Below are positions 36,167 through 47,853 of a stretch of 64,000 nt of DNA, one piece after another (position 1 is the first letter of the stretch; the number at the start of each line of letters is the position of its first letter). Where the stretch lies: the NCBI RefSeq assembly GCF_000512585.2, contig NC_089241.1:5784001-5848000 (forward strand), in the 5' to 3' direction. The position numbers and the translations under genes were made by a program. The notes beneath the pieces were generated by a model. That model did no database searches. It saw only the letters and a list, made by a program, of their open reading frames with translations, and was not told the origin of the DNA. Source of the DNA: Kwoniella bestiolae CBS 10118. Lineage: Eukaryota; Basidiomycota; Tremellomycetes; Tremellales; Cryptococcaceae.

Positions 36167-38042
36167 TTAATTATCAAAACCCTCTTGGTTCTTCACGATG
36201 ACCTTCATATCTCCACCAGCGGCGACAGCTTCGAAAGCGTCCGTAGATTTAGTCAAGGGGAAAGTCTTGGTGATCAACTGCTTGAGATCTACTACTCCTC
36301 TACTTAGCATGTCGAGGGCCGAGGGGAAACATGAGGCGGTGTATCGAGTGATACCTATGATCACATCACAACATAAACAAGGACTTCCTTCAATTCAAGC
36401 GATATTGCATTTGGTGACTCACCCATAACGTTGATTTCTTTATTTGTCACAGCGAGAGTGGGGAAGTTATTGGTCTGGATATGGCTCAACCCAACAGCGA
36501 GGTCTACAATACGCCCCACATATCATCAGCCTCGTCCACTTTCTGACTCACTCATGTTGACATGGAGGTAGACTCACAATTACCACCCTGTTTAGCAATA
36601 GCAATACCCAAAAGCATACAATCCTCCGCTCCCGTAGCTTCGACGACTCTATCAACACCCTCCTCATCCAGCAATCCAGCAATCTCAGCATACTCCGCTG
36701 CGACCTTCTTAGCCTGTTCCCACTTCCTATCTCCCAGTGTCTCCTCATGATCCTCGTGATCGTTGATCTCTCCATCACCTATGCCAGCACCTGAGCCGTC
36801 CTCTGCCAACTTGTGAGCCAAGCCGTTAGGTTGAATTTTGAGCGATTCAGTAGGTAATTCACCGATAAGGAAGACATGGTCGATTATTGGTTTACCAGTG
36901 AGGGGGGAGATATATTTCTTGGCGAATTCGACTCGGGTGGGATTGTTGTCGAATGCAATGATTTTGCGGGCGGAGTAGGCGTGGGCTACTGCTGCGGTGA
37001 TTAGACCGATTGGACCACATCCGCTATACCACATAGGTCATTATGTCAGAATTGCATTGTGAGATTATGTTGAGATGAGGGTTGGCTCACAAGATGGCAA
37101 GTGTTTTGTGAGGTCGGAGATCAACTCGTTTACCGATTTGTACACCGACCTGTATTATTTAGATCAGAAGTTCAGTACAGGGGACAGCAGACAAGGCAAG
37201 GGAGCAGATCACTCACGGCAAGAGGCTGAATACATCCAGCTTCGTCCCAGGTTACATGCTCAGGGATATGGGGAGCCATGTCAGCGGGTAGGGCAAAGTA
37301 CCTCGATAGTGATCCGACTGATCCGGGAGCACCGCAGTATCTCATATCTGAGGGGGTCAAGCAGCTCAGCTTAGCTCTACTTACAAGAGACGAAGGAGAT
37401 ATATGGGGATAAGGGGTGACCACGATGAAAGATGTAAGGTAGACTCACCTAGACAGATATTCACTTTACCCTCCTTACAATTTATACATCTTCGACAAGG
37501 AAGTCCAGGTTCGACTAAGAGTCAGTGAAATACGAATCAGCACTTGAGCCAATGCATCTACATGGAGTGTTCTACGATTCTGAACTTACTAGCAACCCTG
37601 TCACCGATCTTGTGGGACTTGACCAAATCACCTACAGCGACAACTTCGCCGGAGGACTCATGGCCCATGACGATTGGGTATTTGACCGGTCGACCACCTA
37701 CTCCGCCTGCAAGGTAATTGTGGAGATCTGAGCCGCAGATACGTGGAGAGCAAATGGAAGTTAGCCTACAGATATTCTCGGATGGTGCGCTGTAATCTGA
37801 CTCCTGCTGTCATACCGAGCACAGGATTTGCGGATAGGAAGGGCAAGAAAGAGAGAGAGATGATAATACTTATCTGTTGAGATGACCTTGACCAACACTC
37901 CATCAGGCTGTAAGATAGGTAAATCGTTGGGTCTCACTTCGATCTTCCGTTTAGCGACGAGATTACACGAGTGGTTGGGAGGAAGGTTCAGGGAGGTGAC
38001 TTGGGGAGGTTGGACCTTGTTCAAGAAATGTAATTCGGCCAT
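36167..38042 (-). CDS. Zinc-dependent polyol (xylitol/sorbitol-type) dehydrogenase
   Basis: Medium-chain dehydrogenase, probably oxidising a sugar alcohol with NAD. Exons 38042-37874, 37742-37590, 37514-37449, 37347-37217, 37149-37091, 37023-36578, 36503-36423 and 36354-36167 give 430 residues. Catalytic zinc ligands are in STGICGSDLHNY and MGHESSGEV, followed by EPGLPCRRCINCKEGKVNIC (structural-zinc Cys cluster), FGCGPIGL (nucleotide-binding GxGxxG) and Asp in AFDNNPTR, which favours NAD over NADP. An acidic insert of about 40 residues (NDHEDHEETLGDRKWEQ region) interrupts the Rossmann domain and makes the protein longer than the usual 350-380 residues. The first intron appears to be AT-AC: only that choice gives the family motif STGICGSD. 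Confidence 0.9.
37743..37873 (-). other. Putative AT-AC (U2-type) intron in the dehydrogenase gene
   Basis: Read on the minus strand: exon ...TCAACAG, then intron ATAAGTATTATC...GGCTAACTTCC...CTCTCCAC, then exon GTATCTGCGGC. Removal joins ACAG to GTATCTGC and yields STGICGSD exactly. The 131-nt intron has a CTAAC branch site about 18 nt before its end. The donor resembles a normal U2 site with G+1 replaced by A. Confidence 0.65.
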
Positions 38043-38442
38043 TGTGTTAGACGTGGACAATGCTGAATAGGACCAGGATCAGATTGGTCTCTACTGAGTT
38101 ATATGGGTGTTTATAAGTTTGCTATCGGGATGACATGCTCTTGGCTCTTATATATCTCACCCGAATATCCACAGGATATCTCATCGCACAGTTGCAAAAG
38201 AGTGCTAGAACCCATCAATAACCCGGAATCCCCTTCGGCCCGAGTTATCCGATGATGATTTTAACCTTAAGCCGAAACCGGTTCGGCAATGACCGTCTCT
38301 TGTATACGGTTCATAACACCCATCAGTCGTGCTTGGCTTGACTCGTCATTGCATGCACCGGTGAGGTCAGTGAGAAGGGCAAAGAGATCTAACAACGTAT
38401 ACATGCATTTCTCAGTCATCTCAAGAACAAAAACAGAGACAT
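38043..38442. other. Intergenic, dehydrogenase promoter / VMA5 3' end
   Basis: Upstream region of the dehydrogenase, containing CCGGTTCGG-like GC-rich words around 38240-38290. No gene is seen. Confidence 0.6.
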
Positions 38443-40605
38443 CTAAGTGAGAACTTTGGGTATTTCAAATAGTACAAAATCAAAGTATTCAGCTTCCATC
38501 ACGCTCGCCCATTCACCTCCTACGTCCTCGCTTCCCGCGGTCGTACCGCCAGATTTGGTCTTTTTGGTGGATGGTCCGCGAGATGCAGCTGCCAAGTAGG
38601 TGTAGTGGTCGGATAGGGATCGAAGGGTCTTGACGGCTGTCTTGGGTTCGGGCTGGAAGTGGATTTAGGCAATTAGCTCAAAGTTCAAGGGAGTATGTCA
38701 CCATCATCAAACCAGTGGGAATACAATTCCTCTCCTCCAGTGATCCCTACGGCAATGAGGAGGGTGGATGGATAGACCATAACCGAAGAGGAAGAAAGTA
38801 ATCGAATAACTCACCTTGACAATCACACCCGCATAATCCGCTGGTAACCCATACCTCAAGACACTCTCAACGAACAGTCGCACAGTCTTGAGATGGGCCA
38901 AGATCTGATACGCCTCGGAAAAGTTTATTCGAGTAAGTCGCAAGAGCTCGGTCTATGTTATCCCTTAGAGTCAGCCAAAGTCCTTGGACCAGGGCAGTCC
39001 CTTTCATTCGAAAAAGGTAGAGACGCCAGGGAACATGCAGGAGAGTTGAATCGACAATGGCATGAAGAACACATGGATGATTCACTCACCCATAATTCCT
39101 TCTCCTCGACAGCTAACTCGGCCAGCTCCTTCTTTTGCTTCTCCAAAGCCGAATCATCCCACTTGAAATCTCTAACTATGAATCTGGATGAAGTCGTCAG
39201 CTGATTGCGTTCAAATTCATGCTGTCGAACAGCTGACTCACTTGTTCTCTCGACATTTATGTATGAATTCCTCCTTGACCTTCTTGAACACTGTTACAGT
39301 CTGAAGGACATAATCCTCATCCGTTGCGATACGTCTATATCATTCAATTGATCAGTCACCCTATCCTCGTGGCACTGGTCTGAGTAGAATATGGAGACGC
39401 ACTGTGAACTTCGGGGTACCACCATATTTGTCAACCTCTCGTACTTGTCTGCCCATTCCTTTTGCAAGTTCCTACACGACCAGCAATGTCAGCTTTCATT
39501 CAATCGTCTCATGTTTGACCATTACATAGCTTAGACAACGCACTTGGGGACAGCCACGATTAACGTTTCCAAGAATTCACTGTTCTCCACCAAATCATTC
39601 TTGTTGAGTACATCAAGCAAAGAGCGCTGTGACAAGTTACCCCTAGACATCAAAGCTTAGCTAACTCTTTGCCCCTTGTTTGCTTATGTATAGCTCACTG
39701 TTGTTTACGTTGAAGAGTCGTCAAACTTCCTTTGGCGAGATTGTAAGATTGTGATTTTTGTTTCTGTGTTGCATCTATCGAGTTCATTTCCTGTTTGTGT
39801 AAATCAGTTGTTAGTGCATACCCCTCACATAAGATCGTAAAGCTTGTTTCAGCATGCTTCAGCTCCTTGGAACTAGTTCTGCTGTTGGATCTGCCTTATA
39901 AACAGGACCCGAGAGATCCAGCATGTGACCGTATTGTCCATCCAAGGTCTAACACACGTTTGCCAGAATTTGCGTCTTGACAGTATATCCCTCTAACATG
40001 TCGTAGATGCCCATCCCAAGCACAACTATTTGACGTTATCAAATCGATGTCACACTCACCTTTGTCAAAGCCTCAACAACCTCCAATACCTTCCCCCCGC
40101 TACCCCATCTTCCTTTATCCCACCTGAATCCACCTCCACCGCCCAACAGGTACTCCTCAGCCGGTCTATCGTTAACACGAGCATGTTGAGCTACTTTCGC
40201 TGAATCGTCCGCCACGAGTGATCGGAGGGTATCGAGCAGCTTGGAGACGGTCGAGGTGAATTGGGAGTCTAATTTGGGGAGGGCGTCGGAGAGTGTTAAG
40301 AGGGAGGAGAGGGTTCCAGCCTGTTCGAGGTTTAATGATATACATTAGCATCTGATGAGTGTTTGGCAGCACTGATTAGGAGAGTCCCATCGATGGGAGC
40401 GATGTAGACAGACGAAGTGATGGTCGTCTATTTGTTAGTGCTGAGAGTAACCCGGTTATACTCAACCCACCTTCAACTCTGGTATCTCCCACGTAGCAGC
40501 TTCCACATCCTTTCCGATAGAGCTGGTCACCTCGTTGAGCATCACATTGGGATCACCATCTTTCAGTGGGGCCGATATGAGCCAGTACGATAAGTCGGAT
40601 GGCAT
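38443..40605 (-). CDS. VMA5: V-type ATPase subunit C
   Basis: Peripheral V1 subunit C, linking the stators to the membrane sector of the proton pump. Exons 40605-40471, 40320-40060, 39790-39699, 39642-39544, 39471-39403, 39334-39242, 39183-39090, 38952-38815 and 38652-38443 give 396 residues, the usual length (yeast Vma5 392). Recognised segments: N-terminal SDLSYWLISAPLKDGD, middle NLSQRSLLDVLNKNDLVENSEFL and VVPRSSQRIATDEDY, then FKKVKEEFIHKCRENKFIVRDFKW, the long helix ALEKQKKELAELAVEEKELW, and C-terminal RINFSEAYQILAHLKTVRLF with VESVLRYGLPADYAG. It is divergent from OMA1 with 435 nt between starts. Confidence 0.95.
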
Positions 40606-41040
40606 GTTGCTGGTCGGATCTCAGTCGATGCTGGTATACAATTGAACTTGGAATATGAGTTCTGACAAACGAGCAAAAGCAGCCTTGAAGAGATGACGAT
40701 GAATTGGATACAAAGCACGATGGGACCAAGCTTAAGCGGATGTGACGTGCCGCGTGCCTCACCATGTGTGCAATCAGGATTTGGCAATAGGCATGCGGCT
40801 GAGGAGTGTTCCGCCGGAAGTTGTTTGTGCCGAAAGTGAGTTTCTCAGCGTCATCGTCCATCTCTCTCATCTTCATGATGTCTTTGTGTTTGTTGGGTTC
40901 CAGAACATAACTTCATCTTCTCTATCCTTCAATCGATTGGTGATCCTGCATAGAAATTCGCGTACAGCCTCATAATCAGAATTAATAGTATCAGATCAGA
41001 CATCGTCGTCACCTACCAACTCAAAACAAGAACCCTCAAC
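40606..41040. other. Divergent promoter, VMA5 / OMA1
   Basis: 435 nt between two start codons. No gene is seen. Confidence 0.6.
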
Positions 41041-42911
41041 ATGTTCACTCGATCCCTTCGTTCCTCCCTCCCACCTCTATCCCGTTCTTTCCCTCGTCCC
41101 GCTCCTTCCCCTTTACTTATAAGACCACAGATAACCCGCTCTATGCAGACATCCACATGCCGCTCAGCCAAGTACGAACGCTTCCCATCTGGATACTCGC
41201 CCTCGCCAAGCCCTAATGGAGGTGGAGGACCGAATGTATGGCAATACTTCAAAAGACGTTTGGGAGGTGATAGGGCAGTGTGGGTATATGGGGTGGGTGT
41301 GGGTGGTGGAGGGATATACTATGTTACTCAGTGAGTTGACCAACTCTCTGCCATCAGGCTTTGGAGAAGAAGCAGCTGATGTGGTGTTTAGCTTGGAGAG
41401 AGTACCTGAAACGGGTAGACTGAGATTTATGGATGTCGACGAAGCTCAGGAAAGAGAGGTGAGTGGTCTCTCGAACACGAACATCAGCTGTGTAGAGATC
41501 AGATATCTTCTCTGAAGGATGATATATCAGCTGACATTTATTGGCATTATCTATAGCTTGGTCGCCAAACACAACTACAAACCCTCAACGAGTATTCCCG
41601 AGCGGTCTTACCGCCCAATCATCCCACATCCAAGAGAGTAAGAGCAGTAGCTACTCGTATAATAGAATCCTCGGGATTAGGGCGGGTGAAATCAGGTGGA
41701 GAGATGGGTGCGGTCGAGGGTAAAGTACCTAATTTCGGAGGTGGTGAGGACATAGGAGAGATATTGTTTGGGGGTGGGGAGGCTGGACAGGCTGCTAAAG
41801 AGGGCAAGGAGACTGAGTGGGAGGTGAGTAAACATGTGTCTTCCCCTGGTGTTGTCCCTTTTTACCATGGACGCAGCATGGTGGTATGACATGCTGACAA
41901 TTGATCTGCTCGTGTTCATAGGTCTACGTGATAGATGACAAAAAGACCAAGAACGCATTCGTCCTTCCCGGAGGCAAGATCTTCGTCTTCACAGGTATAT
42001 TACCAGTCTCAGCGAACGATGATGGACTAGCAACTGTGCTTGGTCATGAAGTGGCGCATCAAGTGGCTAGACATCCTGCTGAAAGAATGAGCTCGATGAA
42101 GGTGAGCTGAGTTATGCGATTGATGGCGATTCCAGCTTACATATTTAATGCTGCTAGGTTCTGTTTGCACTTGGGTTCTTACTTGAGTCGCTAGGCTTGG
42201 ATGTTGGAATCACCAGACTACTCTTGACGTTTATGTTACAGTAAGCTGCATTCTCACTCTACCTTACAAAGAGACAAGCATAGCTCATTTCTTGTGATCA
42301 CACCAGACTACCAAATTCAAGGAAGAACGAGTCGGAAGCTGATTTCATCGGATTACGATTGATGTCGTGAGTTCTCCTCCCCTCCGGCGGTAGCTATTCC
42401 AGCCCATTCTAGAGGGATCTGACCACTCAGCTAATTATCGATGTCATACAGGAAAGCATGTTTCGATCCTAATGAATCTACCAAGTGAGTTGACTTCCCT
42501 TAAACACATGTTCTAGTGCCATTAGCCGCTTCCCCTTAATTACCCCTCGAGTGTCCATGCGCAAGGGGAGGGAGATCAGTCACATCATCTTGCTAATGCC
42601 TCTTTTCCTGAATATCATAGGATGTGGCAAAGAATGTCCGAATCTGAGAAAGGGCGTGGACTTCCCACTGATTTCTTGTCTACTCACCCTGCGAATGAAA
42701 AGAGGATAAGACAGTTGGAGAAGTGGATGCCTGATGTGAGTGTCTCTTTGATTTATTCGGAATAGCAGTAATTGATCACGCAATTTTGATGGGTAAATCT
42801 TAGGCCCTATCAATCCGAGCTGCTAGTCCCTGCGGAGATACCTCGTCGTACTATTCGGGATTTATGGATAGGCTCAATCCATCTAGCCCGTATAGTAAGA
42901 GTATATGGTAG
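41041..42911 (+). CDS. OMA1: Mitochondrial M48 metalloprotease OMA1
   Basis: Inner-membrane zinc protease of mitochondrial quality control. Exons 41041-41330, 41392-41458, 41557-41823, 41922-42101, 42158-42240, 42307-42366, 42452-42484, 42621-42735 and 42804-42911 give 400 residues. The Arg/Ser/Pro-rich N-terminus (FTRSLRSSLPPLSRSF) is a mitochondrial presequence; a hydrophobic segment (WVYGVGVGGGGIYYV) follows. The catalytic motif is HEVAH in TVLGHEVAHQVARHPAER, with the third zinc ligand Glu in NESEADFIGLRLM. The family signature NAFVLPGGKIFVFTGIL precedes it and STHPANEKRI follows. A Gly/Glu-rich insert (EMGAVEGKVPNFGGGEDIG) lies before the core. Confidence 0.95.
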
Positions 42912-44281
42912 GGTCAAGTGGGGGAGGTGGAATCATCGCCACCAGATACGTGGATATGATGATGTGATTGCCGAGTTTGGTTTTGCTTGCCATGGTCAAA
43001 AGATGATGTAAACGTTAATGAAGGATTGCGGGGAGGTACCATCATGGCCAGGGAAGGGTGCCGGTATGAACGGGTTGATGGTGATGAAGATCGTACGATG
43101 ATTACGAGGGCAATGTGTCAATGATGTATGTGTAGCGGCGGGAGTAAGGTTGTTGTATGATGTAAGGTAATCGGAGATAAAACGAGATGTTATTCGGATC
43201 TCATTTTCTTAGTTTAGCTTCCTCGAGGCATTGCCGCTCTTGTGTACTCATACAACATACATCAAACGCCTCTCCTCTCCCCTTGTGCGACTTGATGGCT
43301 CGACGGGCAAGGAAGGAGAACAGGATGATATCATCCTTGAGGGTGAGGGTCCTCAATTAATGAGCCGTGCGTTCGGACCTTTTGCCCCGTGTTGGATGGA
43401 TCTCATAGAGTTGTCAATTGTGTGTCAAAGGCATTCTTGTGTGTTTGATGGTGATGGTGGTGCGATGTGATGAGTCGACTTCGGGTTAACAGTACAATCA
43501 ATCGTCAGGACCCTCTCGTCCTTCTCCGTATCATGTTATATCTTACCTCACTCACCTCGAGGACGAAGCGATGCCCTGCTCAGCTCAATGATTTAATAGG
43601 TCCTTTGAAACTTCTAGTCTCGAGTACCTCCACTAATTTAGGGTTAATGAGATGCAAAAGTCGACTTTACCTCATGTCAGAGCTAGGGACTGTAAGCGGA
43701 AGAAGCTGTGAATGTGATGTGGAGTTGTGACTGTGCATCTGTGCTATTCCTTGCCTGCATGATGACTGTATAATTCATGTTTCGAGTCGAGTCAATTCGA
43801 AATGTAGTTGCAAAGAGGCAAAAACGTGGGCTATTATTGCAATACGTTTCATGCTTGTCAGAGTGAGGTATATAAAGACAGATCATGTCGGAGAGAAGCT
43901 ATGTATATTTAATTTCTCTGTGTCTCCTTACTTCGCAATATCATTATCAAATCTTACCAGACTTGCAAGATCAGTCACCATCTAACAACATACCCAGACA
44001 TTTCCGGTCCGGAACCCATCACACCGGTACCAGTATTAATTTTGCCACTCGACTCGCACTCATCGCATTACATCCGAAACATCCCAGAATCAGAATCGTC
44101 CCGAGCTACCTCTAAACAGTTACGATAAAACGTTTCGTACCGTACCTTCTCTACTCGATTTATCATAACAAAGAGACAACCATTCAAGACGTCTTCATTA
44201 TTGCTCTACCATCTCTCCCTCTTCCTAGGCGTATTACTCGCCATCATCTGTATACATCCTACCTTTATTGGAAAAATCACG
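42912..44281. other. Intergenic between OMA1 and the phosphoglycerate-mutase-family gene
   Basis: About 1.4 kb. A TATATAAA box lies at 43869-43876, and a short open frame follows at 43885-44115 in a region likely to be the 5' leader of the next gene. I cannot support an independent gene; an unrecognised 5' exon is possible. Confidence 0.5.
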
Positions 44282-46102
44282 ATGAGCTTGAAGTCCCCCC
44301 AAAGCCCATATCATGATATTCCGCCCGTAGCTGCTGTGGAGGATGGTGGACCAGCTATCAGTCCGGGGTTGGTGGAGAAACCTCATAGGTTCAGGTATGA
44401 TGTGGGTGTTTGTACTTTCCTCCATTCTCGGTATGGACTATATCATTTACCTATCGCAACTCCTGTACGGTAGAGAGGAAAGAGGCTGATATGTCGTGCG
44501 GTGATGGATATATAGGTAGTTCAAGGGTTCTTTATTCAGAATGGTCCGGAACCTAAACATATGGAATTTGAGGAGATGGTGAGTTGGTCTTGGTCTCTTA
44601 TGTATAGCTCTATGAGGGGAAATCTCATGGATATGGGTTTCAACTGTGCAATTCGAGCACGTGCTAATTCTCATCTATCCGTTCAAAGCTTCGGAGGAAT
44701 TTCGGGCTCATCGATAATTCGCCTGAACGATGGGAGAACCTAAGGAAGGATGTGAAGGAGTTGCAGGATGATGCGCCTGAGGGTGTATTGTACAAGGTCA
44801 TGTTTTTAGGTGAGTGATAGTCTCTCCTTTTCTTGTCGGGCTTGATCATATCAAACAGATATGAATCAAACCAAGAAGTATCTGTCTATGGGTTGCATTC
44901 CACGGATCACCAAGAATCATGCTCAGCCCCTCGATCGAGACCTTTCGATGATCCCCAATAGACATTGGCGGACCTGCAAGCTGACTGTCGGACTTGCACA
45001 GGTCGTCACGGTCAGGGATGGCATAATTTCGGCGCAAGTAAATATGGAGTTGATGTGAGTCTGCTTTACAACCATCCTACTCTATCTATCTCATCGTCCG
45101 GCACACCCAGGCCTTTAATGTGTTATCTCTAGCCACATAAGCTGATCTCACACGATGCAATAGCCATGGGAAGACTACTGGACCTTCATCAACGGCGACG
45201 GCGAGATAACCTGGGGACCCGACCCCGAACTTACCCCGCTGGGCGTCTCTCAAGCTCAGGCCATCCAGAAATGCTGGAAAGAGCAACTACCCTTCAACCC
45301 GCCCATAACATCTGATGAGATGAGGTGGTACGTCTCTCCTCTGACTAGGACGGGTCAGACGATGCTCGAGTCGTGGGGTGAGCTTTTGACTGGTGTACCT
45401 GAGGTGTGGGAGGATTGGAGGGAGATTTATGGGAGTCATACGTGCGATAAGAGGTCTAGTAGGGTGAGTGGGTTGTGCTTTGCTTGGATGTTGCTGGACG
45501 CTGGAGAAGGACTCGATTTTACCCTCTTTACACCCTCTTCTCCTTTCATACCGTATCCATACAACGGACAGAACGGATGGAACGGATGAACTGGATGATG
45601 ATGATCTCGTCGCTGACTTCTCACATTATTCGTTATGGCGCAGACATACATTGCAAATCGTTTCCCCACGTTCAAGATTGAAGAAGGGTTCGTAGAGGAA
45701 GATGAGCTATGGAAAGCAGACGATCGAGAGACAGACGCTCATATGCAGATGAGAGCTCAGAGAGCTATGGATAGGCTGTTCGGTCCAGAGGGGGCGAAAG
45801 AGACTTGTAAGTATTGTGATTTCCCTACCATACATTCCGCCCGACAAATCCGTACCATCGCGTATAAACCTCGCAAAATCGAAGTATTCAGATATTAATG
45901 TTATCCTGCTTTACGATTCGTAGTCATATCAGTAACCTCGCACTCTGCGATCTTAAGGAATCTACTAGCGGTATTGCACCACCAGCCATATCCCCTCGCC
46001 ACGGGTGAGATGATCCCAGTGGTTGTGAGAGCTACCAAGTTGACTCCGGAGGAGATGGACCAACAAGAGGTATTTAGTATAACTCGAGTCAGGATGGATT
46101 GA
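44282..46102 (+). CDS. Histidine-phosphatase (phosphoglycerate mutase) family protein, PMU1-like
   Basis: Member of the histidine phosphatase superfamily, probably a phosphatase rather than a glycolytic mutase. Exons 44282-44401, 44516-44578, 44689-44809, 45002-45054, 45164-45463, 45644-45806 and 45924-46102 give 332 residues. The phospho-accepting His lies in FLGRHGQGWHNFG (RHG motif), a second catalytic Arg in VSPLTRTGQTM, and the second His in ISVTSHSAILRNLL. The VQGFFIQNGPEP and RNFGLIDNSPERW segments before the RHG motif resemble yeast Pmu1 and its fungal relatives. The start is uncertain: the open frame runs upstream through a hydrophobic stretch (LYHLSLFLGVLLAIICIH) without an ATG, so a spliced N-terminal signal anchor is possible. 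Confidence 0.88.
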
Positions 46103-46707
46103 TATGTCCAGCACTTTGTAGATGGAAGGGGAAGAGGATAGAATTAGATCAGAGTGTCTTAGAGGTTTTATTCATAATTTTGGTTTCTTTGTGCACACTT
46201 TATCATAATATCGGAATAGGATAGAATGGAAATGGAATAGACAACATCAAGTAATACACAAGTAACGAAATGCATACATATGAGGATGTGTCAGGTCGAT
46301 CCGGTAATTCGGAGTATCGTCATCCGATAAGATTGTTGTCGATCGGTTAAACCTGATCGATGATGATCCGATCATTACATCCTGCAAACTCGTGTCATCA
46401 ACGTTTCTTCCAGTTTAATAGTCTGTCGTCATCCTAAACATATACAGTATCCTATCGATCATCTGATCTTGTGATGGTAGTTACAAGGAATGTACAGTAC
46501 AGTACATGGTATGTAGTCATACTCGTACTTGTGAGAAGGGAATGAGGTGATGTCATAGTGCAGTTGGCCACCAGCAGTCTGCACTTTGACTTTCTCACAC
46601 CATCCTCATTCTCTATCATTCAACTGGTATAACAACATACAGAAACAAAGTATCATCTTTATTAGCAACCACCTAGTCAACGCATCAACACCTCATAGCA
46701 AAACAAC
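46103..46707. other. Intergenic region
   Basis: AT-rich spacer between two genes on the same strand; no gene is seen. Confidence 0.6.
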
Positions 46708-47545
46708 ATGTTCAGACCCACTGTCAACGCTGTCAAGAGATCCCCACTATCTCTCAAATCCGTCGTAGCTACTGTGAGTGACCTCCTGTCTATCGACAAG
46801 CCTCCCATCACCATATATATATTTGATTATGGCAAATCATCGTCGCCATTGCTGATTCATGGATATACATAGCGACTCTACGCAACAGGTCCCAACCCCG
46901 TTACGCCCCCCTCGAGCGGACCAGGTGGACCAGCCGGATCAGCCGGACCAGAGAGTGAGTTTGGGTCCAAGTTGCACATCCCCTCACCATCTGCATCCCC
47001 CTCATCTCTGTAATAATCCTTCGACCCTCTCCTATCTATCGAGCCCAAAGCAATTTCACTAACCTAACACACTTCATCACAGCCCAACAAAACAATACCC
47101 TCCTCTACGGCGGAGGCGCCGTCGCCCTCATCGGATTGGGATACTACTTCTTCGGCGGCGGATCGACCAACGCACGAGCGAGTCAATCCCTCAAGAGCGC
47201 TGAGGCGCCTATGAAACAGGCCGAGCTTTATACCAAGGGGGCTGCTGATCGAGCGGAGGGAAAGGTGAGTTGGAGTAGTGCTTCGTCATTTGTCACCCAT
47301 CTCCTGTGTACACTTGTTGCTCGGAGTTGGAGCAACTTTCTGGGATGTTCATCGTCATCATTTCACTTCATCGATCTTGTTTTATGTTCTCATGAAGCGA
47401 TATGCTGATGAGTATGCGTCCTTTCTCCGTTGGATAGGCATCAGAACTCTCAGGTAAAGCCAAGGGCCAATATGAAGAATTGGCGGGTAAGGCCAAGGGT
47501 CAATATGAGGAAGTCAAGGGGGAGGTCAAGAAGGCTTTCAAGTAA
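46708..47545 (+). CDS. Small, probably m​itochondrial membrane protein with KAKGQYEE repeats
   Basis: Unknown function. Exons 46708-46773, 46873-46954, 47083-47264 and 47438-47545 give 145 residues. The N-terminus (MFRPTVNAVKRSPLSLKSVV, then TRLYATG) is a good mitochondrial presequence. A Pro/Gly-rich linker leads to one hydrophobic helix (LYGGGAVALIGLGYYFFGGG). The C-terminal half is a charged amphipathic helix ending in two near-identical repeats, GKAKGQYEELA and GKAKGQYEEVK. The repeats resemble the CsbD/LEA-like stress-protein pattern, but that is a similarity of composition only. All phases agree. Confidence 0.8.
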
Positions 47546-47853
47546 TTTATCGATTGACGGATCAATGAAAACAAAAGTCGAAATGTGAACTTTAATCGTA
47601 AGAATATGAATGGGGAATGAAACCCAGACAGACAATTGTAACTGAATAATGTGACAATGAACGAAAGCTTTCGAGTCGATTCAAAACACTGTTTATAATG
47701 GATCACAAGTGCATGTATCGTATATCTCTCTATGACTTCTACCATTGCAGATCTATAGCTAATCGGATGATCATTCAATACACAAAGCAGTTCTACACAT
47801 ATGCTACAGCTGATAAATACTGATATCATAATGATATGCGAACTGCCTGCCAC
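47546..47853. other. Convergent 3' region
   Basis: 308 nt, AT-rich, between the small membrane protein (+) and the next gene (-). No gene is seen. Confidence 0.6.

Noticed and set aside
37743..37873. Canonical GT-AG splice for the first dehydrogenase intron (GTATTA...GTAG)
   Set aside because: It keeps frame but inserts about eight residues directly before ICGSD; the AT-AC choice gives the family motif exactly. Kept open as the competing model.
43885..44115. 76-residue open frame after a TATATAAA box
   Set aside because: No family match or splice support; probably lies in the 5' leader of the phosphoglycerate-mutase-family gene.
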